Positions 26,291-30,864 of a stretch of 30,864 nucleotides of DNA are shown here, piece by piece. Source of the DNA: Sulfurovum sp. (GTDB lineage: Bacteria; Campylobacterota; Campylobacteria; Campylobacterales; Sulfurovaceae); NCBI GenBank assembly GCA_020721385.1, contig DYMW01000005.1, positions 1-30,864 of the forward strand. The letters are read 5' to 3'. Below the pieces are notes generated by a model. It saw nothing but the letters and a program-made list of their open reading frames with translations, was not told where the DNA came from and ran no database searches. Position numbers and translations under genes: made by a program. How positions within the stretch are numbered: the stretch's first letter is position 1; every line of letters starts with the position of its first letter.

Positions 26291-26317
26291 ACCAAAAATT
26301 TAGCTCAAAGTGAAAAA

Positions 26318-27172
26318 ATGCAACTTATCGATGGAAAATCATTATCAAAAAAAGTTCAAGATTACGTTCAGTTGGAAGTAAAAAAGCTGAAAAAAGAGAG
26401 AGGTATTGTTCCTGGTTTGGCTGTGGTAATCGTGGGTGATGACCCAGCGAGTCATGCGTATGTTAGTATGAAAGAGAAGGCTTGTAAAAATGTGGGTTTT
26501 TACTCGATTGCTCACAAAATGCCAAATACCATTATGCAAGAGGAGATTATTGAGATTATTGAGATGATGAACCATAATCCTCATATTCATGGTATTTTGG
26601 TTCAGCTTCCTCTCCCTGCTCATATTGATACCAATCGAATTCTTGAAGTGGTGAATCCTAAGAAAGATGTGGATGGTTTTCATGCGTATAATGTTGGTCG
26701 AATGGTGACAGGGCTTGAGAGTTTTGTAGCCTGTACACCATTGGGTGTTATGAAGATGTTTGAAGAGTACAATATTGAGCTTGAAGGTAAAGATGTTGTG
26801 GTGGTTGGGGCAAGTAATATTGTGGGTAAACCGATGGCAAGTCTGTTGCTTAATGCCAATGCAACGGTAACGGTGACCCATATCTATACCAAAGATTTGG
26901 CTTCACATACCAAACGGGCTGATATTGTGATTGTGGGTGTGGGTGTTCCTGCTTTGATTAAAGCCGATATGGTAAAAGAGGGAGCGATTGTGATTGATAT
27001 TGGTATTAACCGTCTTGAAGATGGTTCATTGGTGGGAGATGTAGATTTTGATGCAGTGGCTCCAAAATGTTCATACATTACTCCTGTTCCTGGTGGAGTT
27101 GGACCGATGACCATTGCAATGTTGTTGTCCAATACGCTTCATGCTGCACAACAAGTGGTAGGTAAAAAATAG
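26318..27172 (+). CDS. folD: Bifunctional methylenetetrahydrofolate dehydrogenase/cyclohydrolase
   Basis: FolD interconverts 5,10-methylene- and 10-formyl-tetrahydrofolate, supplying one-carbon units for purines and formyl-methionine. Seen: VIVGDDPASHAYVSMKEKAC with the catalytic lysine K52, GILVQLPLP, PKKDVDGFH, CTPLGVMKM, the NADP-binding VVVVGASNIVGKPMASLL, DIGINRLEDGSLVGDVDF and the terminal PVPGGVGPMTIAML. The length of 284 aa is standard. The stop codon directly abuts the lepB ATG, so folD and lepB form one transcript with rpiB close behind. A folD-lepB linkage also occurs in Helicobacter and Campylobacter, from memory. Confidence 0.97.
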   Translation: MQLIDGKSLSKKVQDYVQLEVKKLKKERGIVPGLAVVIVGDDPASHAYVSMKEKACKNVGFYSIAHKMPNTIMQEEIIEIIEMMNHNPHIHGILVQLPLPAHIDTNRILEVVNPKKDVDGFHAYNVGRMVTGLESFVACTPLGVMKMFEEYNIELEGKDVVVVGASNIVGKPMASLLLNANATVTVTHIYTKDLASHTKRADIVIVGVGVPALIKADMVKEGAIVIDIGINRLEDGSLVGDVDFDAVAPKCSYITPVPGGVGPMTIAMLLSNTLHAAQQVVGKK

Positions 27173-28024
27173 ATGAACTTTTTAAATAAACTCTATAGAT
27201 TTTCAAGTTCATGGACAGGAACGATTATTATTGTTCTTTTTCTTATCTTTTTTGTTGTTCAATCCTTTGTTATTCCTTCGGGTTCTATGAAACGTACGCT
27301 ACAAATAGGAGATTTTTTGTTTGCTAAAAAGTTCTCTTATGGTACACCACTTCCTACTTTACCATGGTTAGAGATACCTATTTTCCCTGACTTGCATGGT
27401 AATGGGCATTTGATAGAGGGAGACAAACCAGAACGTGAAGACATAGTGATTTTTAGATATCCAAAAGATCATAAAATTCACTATGTCAAACGTTGTGTGG
27501 CAAAAGGTGGAGATGAATTATTGTACAACAACAAACATCTCTATATTCACTTTGTTGAGGGTGATGCATATATTACCAAAAATTATCCTGCTGATAAAAT
27601 TCATGAAATGCGTGGGAAACTATGGGTCGATAATCCTTACTCTGATAAATACCCAGGAATTCAATACCAACCAGAAAACCACATGAATATTTATGGTTTG
27701 ATGTTAAATGCCTATGCACAAAGCAAAGAAAATCTTGATATGTCTCCTGTTTATATTCCTGAATTACAAAGCCCAGTGAATATTCTTAATGGGCAAGAGG
27801 TGAATGCTTTTTATAAAAAAGTTGAAGCCGATCATTACTATATGATGGGGGATAATCGTGATAACTCAAATGACAGTCGTTTTTGGGGTTCAGTTCCTTA
27901 CAATTTGGTGGTTGGTAAACCTTGGCTTATCTATTTCTCATGGGACAGTCAAACCAAAACGGTACGATGGGATAGAATGGGTACGTTTATTAACGACCTT
28001 CAATATGAGCAACCACGATATTAG
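27173..28024 (+). CDS. lepB: Signal peptidase I
   Basis: LepB removes signal peptides from exported proteins at the outer face of the inner membrane. Seen: one N-terminal membrane helix (about residues 13-33, GTIIIVLFLIFFVVQ), the catalytic serine S38 in IPSGSMKRTL, the general-base lysine K106 in HYVKRCVA, and box E MGDNRDNSNDSRFWG followed by VPYNLVVGKPWLIYFSWD. The length of 283 aa is typical for a Gram-negative enzyme with an inserted beta domain. It starts on the nucleotide after the folD stop. Substrates encoded in this window would include TamA, the SPOR protein, the cytochrome and the predicted outer-membrane barrel. Confidence 0.97.
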   Translation: MNFLNKLYRFSSSWTGTIIIVLFLIFFVVQSFVIPSGSMKRTLQIGDFLFAKKFSYGTPLPTLPWLEIPIFPDLHGNGHLIEGDKPEREDIVIFRYPKDHKIHYVKRCVAKGGDELLYNNKHLYIHFVEGDAYITKNYPADKIHEMRGKLWVDNPYSDKYPGIQYQPENHMNIYGLMLNAYAQSKENLDMSPVYIPELQSPVNILNGQEVNAFYKKVEADHYYMMGDNRDNSNDSRFWGSVPYNLVVGKPWLIYFSWDSQTKTVRWDRMGTFINDLQYEQPRY

Positions 28025-28065
28025 AAAATAAGAGACCAAAAGAGAAGTGATAAAAAAGGATAAGA

Positions 28066-28518
28066 ATGAAATTTTATATAGCAACTGACCATGCAGGATA
28101 TGGTGTAAAAGATTTTGTAAAAGTGTATGTGCATTCCAAAGGTCATGAGATTGTTGACCTTGGACCTGATAGTGATGAACGCGTAGATTACCCTGATTTT
28201 GCTAAAAAATGTGCCGAAGCGGTTATTACTGACAAAGGTAGCTTTGGTATTTTGATTTGTGGAACAGGAATTGGTATCTCCATTGCAGCCAATAAGGTAG
28301 CAGGTATTCGTGCCGCATTGTGTCATGATGCCTATACCGCTTCGGTGACACGCGCCCACAATGATGCCAATATTTTATGTTTTGGTGAACGTGTGGTAGG
28401 ACGGGGTGTAATTGAAAGCATGATTGATGCTTTTTGTGACACGGAGTTTGAAGGGGGACGACACACCGAACGTGTTCATAAAATAGAAGGGTGTTCATTT
28501 GGAGCTGATTTAGGTTAG
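28066..28518 (+). CDS. rpiB: Ribose-5-phosphate isomerase B
   Basis: RpiB interconverts ribulose 5-phosphate and ribose 5-phosphate in the pentose phosphate and Calvin-type pathways. Seen: IATDHAGYGVK at the N-terminus, GHEIVDLGP, DYPDFA, the active-site C65 in ICGTGIGISIAANK, RAALCHDAYTASVTRAHNDANILCFG, and a normal C-terminus. The length of 150 aa matches the family. AAGGATAAG precedes the ATG. A terminator hairpin begins within its last codons and its TAG stop lies in the hairpin loop. It is grouped with folD and lepB, an arrangement I also recall from Helicobacter pylori. Confidence 0.96.
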   Translation: MKFYIATDHAGYGVKDFVKVYVHSKGHEIVDLGPDSDERVDYPDFAKKCAEAVITDKGSFGILICGTGIGISIAANKVAGIRAALCHDAYTASVTRAHNDANILCFGERVVGRGVIESMIDAFCDTEFEGGRHTERVHKIEGCSFGADLG

Positions 28519-28534
28519 AGCCTAAATCATTTTT
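28506..28534 (+). terminator. Rho-independent terminator overlapping the rpiB stop codon
   Basis: TGATTTAGG and CCTAAATCA form a perfect 9-bp stem with loop TTAGAG, followed by TTTTT at 28530-28534. The rpiB stop TAG (28516-28518) is inside the loop, and the next gene starts at 28537. The stem could also act on expression of that gene. Confidence 0.72.
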
Positions 28535-28536
28535 GA

Positions 28537-30165
28537 ATGCTTTTTCAACCCAAATTATTTTCATTATTAAGCGAAGGCATCAGTAAAAAACAGATTATTG
28601 ATGATGTTTTTGCAGGGGTTATTGTCGCTATTGTGGCAATACCTTTGGCGATTGCTTTTGCCGTTGCAAGTGGGGTATCTCCCGAAAAAGGATTAATTAC
28701 CGCCATTGTTGCAGGATTGATTATCTCTATTTTAGGAGGAAGTCGTGTACAAATAGGAGGACCTACGGGTGCTTTTATTGTGATTGTTTATGGAATTGTT
28801 CAAGAGTATGGAATAGATGGGCTTCTGATTTCCACCATGATGGCAGGAGGAATACTGATACTTTTTGGTTTTTTAAAATTGGGAGCTTTGCTTAAATATT
28901 TTCCTCATCCTCTCATTGTGGGCTTTACAAGTGGTATTGCTTTGGTTATTTTTTCAACCCAAGTCAAAGATGCTTTGGGACTCAATATCGAACAGTTACC
29001 TGCTGAATTTATTGAAAAATGGAGCGTCTATTTTAGCCATATTCATGAAATCAATCTTTTTACTTTGGGCATTACCTTACTCACAATGCTCATTACCATT
29101 TATTTTAAACACCTCACCACCAAAGTCCCTGGCTCTTTTATGGCTATTATTTTTATGACGATGATGGTACAATTTTTTGAAATACCAGTGAGTACCATTG
29201 GCACTTTTTTTCAAACCATTTCCAATGAAATTACCCTAACAGCTCCTACGGTTGAACCAAATAACCTCTCACACTATTTGGCACCTGCTTTGATTATTGC
29301 ACTTTTAGGTGGTATTGAATCGCTTCTTTCTGCGGTGGTTGCTGATGGTATGATAGGAGGGCATCACCGTTCCAATACCGAACTCATTGCCCAAGGTATT
29401 GCCAATATTGTGACCCCTTTATTTGGTGGAATTCCTGCTACGGGTGCCATTGCACGAACAGCCACCAATGTTAAAAATGGGGGAAGAACACCCATTGCAG
29501 GGATTGTTCATGCTTTGGTATTGCTTTTAATTATGCTCTTTTTTATTGATTATGCCAAACTTATTCCCATGTCTTGTTTGGCAGGGATATTAATGGTTGT
29601 GGCGTACAACATGAGTGAATGGAAATCATTTCTTTCTATTTTAAAAGGTTCACCTTTTGATGCGATTGTTTTGGTAAGTACCTTTTTATTGACCGTCTTG
29701 GTAGATTTAACCGTTGCCATTCAAGTCGGAATCGTTCTCTCTTCTTTGTTGTTTATGAAAAGAATGGCAGATATAAATTGTAAAGTATTGGTAGATGATG
29801 ATACCAACAGTATTGAAAATTATTCAAACTTACCAGCGGGAATTTCTGTTTATGAGATAGGTGGTCCCCTCTTTTTTGCCTCTGCCAAACAGTATGCTGA
29901 GACGATTCATAATATCGGTTTTAGTTCTAAGGTTTTAATTATTCGTATGCGTCATGTTCCATTTATTGATTCAACAGCACTACACAATCTACAGAGTACT
30001 TTGCAATCGTTACGAGAGATGAATATTATTATATTAACCTCAGGAACCAATGATGAAGTCTATGAAGATTTAAAAAAACATCACATTGTTACTTTAATTG
30101 GAGAAGAGAATATGTTTAAGAGTTTCCCTAAGGCAGTAGAAAAAGCCAAAGCCTTAGTGGAATAA
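28537..30165 (+). CDS. SulP family inorganic anion transporter with STAS domain
   Basis: SulP carriers move sulfate, bicarbonate or other anions across the inner membrane, usually with sodium or protons. Seen: a hydrophobic region of about 400 residues with roughly a dozen membrane segments, including the family motif region VAIVAIPLAIAFAVASGVSP, GGPTGAFIVIVYG, LLGGIESLLSAVVADGMIGG and GGIPATGAIARTATNVKNGG, then a cytoplasmic STAS domain (about 434-540) with FIDSTAL, where S479 matches the phosphorylatable serine of anti-sigma-factor antagonists. The length is 542 aa. No ribosome binding site is seen before ATG 28537, which follows a terminator by 2 nt; its own promoter is not obvious. The substrate is uncertain; sulfate and bicarbonate both fit a sulfur-oxidising autotroph. 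Confidence 0.93.
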   Translation: MLFQPKLFSLLSEGISKKQIIDDVFAGVIVAIVAIPLAIAFAVASGVSPEKGLITAIVAGLIISILGGSRVQIGGPTGAFIVIVYGIVQEYGIDGLLISTMMAGGILILFGFLKLGALLKYFPHPLIVGFTSGIALVIFSTQVKDALGLNIEQLPAEFIEKWSVYFSHIHEINLFTLGITLLTMLITIYFKHLTTKVPGSFMAIIFMTMMVQFFEIPVSTIGTFFQTISNEITLTAPTVEPNNLSHYLAPALIIALLGGIESLLSAVVADGMIGGHHRSNTELIAQGIANIVTPLFGGIPATGAIARTATNVKNGGRTPIAGIVHALVLLLIMLFFIDYAKLIPMSCLAGILMVVAYNMSEWKSFLSILKGSPFDAIVLVSTFLLTVLVDLTVAIQVGIVLSSLLFMKRMADINCKVLVDDDTNSIENYSNLPAGISVYEIGGPLFFASAKQYAETIHNIGFSSKVLIIRMRHVPFIDSTALHNLQSTLQSLREMNIIILTSGTNDEVYEDLKKHHIVTLIGEENMFKSFPKAVEKAKALVE

Positions 30166-30169
30166 GTTT

Positions 30170-30745
30170 TTAAAATTTAAAGTCAACGCTGTAGGTAGGA
30201 TATACGGTACCTCCTGCATTTCTAAAAACGCCTAAAGAGAATTTGGTCTCTTTAATAAAAGTTGGTAAAAAAGAAAAATTTATGGGGATTCTGAGTGCCA
30301 TATCATAAGTTTCACCCAAATTTTCATGAAGGTTATGGTTGTAAACATTGACCACACTTCCTGCTATTTGATAAGAATCGGGAAGTTTAAACGTATAAAG
30401 CAGTTGGGGGAAATAGGAGTGTATTTCTCCTTCACGATGGCGTATACCATAAGCGGTAGAGAGGTCAACCCAAGGGTTTTGAAAAAAATTTTTCATAAAT
30501 CCCCAATAAATTTGGTCGTTTCCTGTACTCGCTTCATGTGAGGCGTATCCATGAAAATCTATGCTATTGGTTAATCCATATCCCCACACCACATAACTTT
30601 GCCCTTTTTCAATTATGTCATTGGGATTCCATGTAAAATCTAAGTCTATATTTCCTTTTCCTGCAGGTGTACCATTGTCATAGCCTCCTGATGCAAACAA
30701 AGAGGAAGTGCCAATAAAAGTAATATATAAAAGACGATAAAACAT
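30170..30745 (-). CDS. Predicted outer-membrane beta-barrel protein of unknown function
   Basis: I do not recognise a named family. Seen: 191 aa beginning with a signal peptide (MFYRLLYITFIGTSSLFA, then SGGYDNG), followed by alternating amphipathic strands rich in Tyr, Phe, Trp and Gly, and ending YSVDFKF with a terminal phenylalanine, as in outer-membrane barrels. The size suits an 8- to 10-strand barrel. Start chosen at ATG 30745 (reverse strand), since AAGGAG lies 9 nt before it; a longer in-frame reading to 30811 has no ribosome binding site and hides the signal peptide. Convergent with the SulP gene, 4 nt apart. A symmetric -10 region with palindromes lies upstream. Confidence 0.82.
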   Translation of the reverse strand: MFYRLLYITFIGTSSLFASGGYDNGTPAGKGNIDLDFTWNPNDIIEKGQSYVVWGYGLTNSIDFHGYASHEASTGNDQIYWGFMKNFFQNPWVDLSTAYGIRHREGEIHSYFPQLLYTFKLPDSYQIAGSVVNVYNHNLHENLGETYDMALRIPINFSFLPTFIKETKFSLGVFRNAGGTVYPTYSVDFKF

Positions 30746-30770
30746 AAAATTATTCTCCTTAATTTTGGCA

Positions 30771-30782
30771 CAAGTATACTTG
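30771..30782. promoter_or_regulatory. Palindromic -10 region upstream of the outer-membrane protein gene
   Basis: CAAGTATACTTG is a perfect 12-bp palindrome. The reverse strand reads TATACT at 30773-30778, 27 nt before the ATG at 30745, a good -10 box; the forward strand reads TATACT at 30775-30780. It could be a promoter, a regulator half-site pair, or both. Confidence 0.45.
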
Positions 30783-30819
30783 ATTAAACTAAAAAAATTA
30801 ATATTAACCAAAGCCTTTT

Positions 30820-30855
30820 ACACTTAAAGAGAATTTTAAATTTATTTATAAGTGT
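30820..30855. repeat. 7-bp inverted repeat near the right edge
   Basis: ACACTTA (30820-30826) and TAAGTGT (30849-30855) form an inverted repeat with a 22-nt A/T-rich spacer, 42-82 nt upstream of the reverse-strand -10 box. It may be a regulatory site for the outer-membrane protein gene or chance. Confidence 0.3.
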
Positions 30856-30864
30856 TACAAATCT

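Noticed and set aside
26345..26881. 178-aa reverse-strand open frame inside folD.
   Set aside because: Shadow of a strongly conserved gene; composition (many His, Asn, Ile) is typical of antisense frames in A/T-rich DNA.
30746..30811. 22-residue N-terminal extension of the outer-membrane protein.
   Set aside because: It lacks a ribosome binding site, spans the likely promoter and would bury the signal peptide; AAGGAG supports the ATG at 30745.
1..30864. Search for CRISPR arrays, insertion sequences, prophage genes, toxin-antitoxin pairs, tRNA and rRNA genes.
   Set aside because: No regularly spaced repeats, transposase or integrase motifs, cloverleaf sequences or rRNA segments were seen; genes are vertically typical housekeeping and envelope genes.

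Overview
The window is chromosomal DNA of a low-GC, Gram-negative bacterium, most likely a member of the Campylobacterota (epsilonproteobacteria), of a free-living Sulfurimonas-, Arcobacter- or Sulfurospirillum-like type rather than a host-adapted Campylobacter or Helicobacter. The reasons are the accD / rlmH / short dksA / membrane protein / dusB gene order, which I recall from Campylobacter jejuni; a dimeric all-alpha dUTPase; the folD-lepB-rpiB cluster; TATAAT-like -10 boxes without obvious -35 boxes; and strongly A/T-biased third codon positions. The genus assignment is inference only.

Layout, left to right. (1) 79-4344: a tightly packed forward operon of accD, a ThiE-like gene, rlmH, dksA, an unknown membrane protein and dusB. 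It covers fatty-acid precursor synthesis, ribosome and tRNA modification, and stringent-response control. (2) 4428-7988: a TauE/SafE-type anion exporter directly abutting uvrA. (3) 8014-8412 (reverse): a small unknown two-helix membrane protein. (4) 8551-11244: polA with all three activities intact. (5) 11416-15459: a two-gene signalling module, a stand-alone FIST-domain sensor protein followed 3 nt later by a large hybrid histidine kinase (PAS-PAS-HisKA-HATPase-pseudoreceiver-receiver-Hpt). (6) 15481-17271 (reverse): dimeric dUTPase and a SPOR-domain secreted protein that may start at a rare ATT codon. (7) 17519-20890: hemH, a YigZ-family protein, a DedA membrane protein and proA. (8) 20909-25806: tamA-tamB, overlapping by 4 nt, an outer-membrane assembly/lipid-transport pair. 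(9) 25811-26248 (reverse): a monohaem cytochrome c. (10) 26318-28518: folD, lepB, rpiB. (11) 28537-30165: a SulP-STAS anion transporter. (12) 30170-30745 (reverse): a predicted outer-membrane beta-barrel protein.

Most of the window is housekeeping DNA. I see no tRNA, rRNA, insertion sequence, prophage gene, CRISPR array or toxin-antitoxin pair. There is no gene-free stretch longer than about 270 nt. The longest gap is 17272-17518, which holds divergent promoters for the SPOR gene and hemH plus a small hairpin. The next is 11245-11415, which is very A/T rich with a 13-bp direct repeat.

The parts most worth a second look are the FIST/hybrid-kinase pair, whose arrangement resembles the NosP/NahK nitric-oxide-sensing pairs of other proteobacteria; the apparent ATT start of the SPOR protein; a terminator hairpin whose loop contains the rpiB stop codon, 7 nt before the sulP start; and two symmetric -10 elements readable on both strands.
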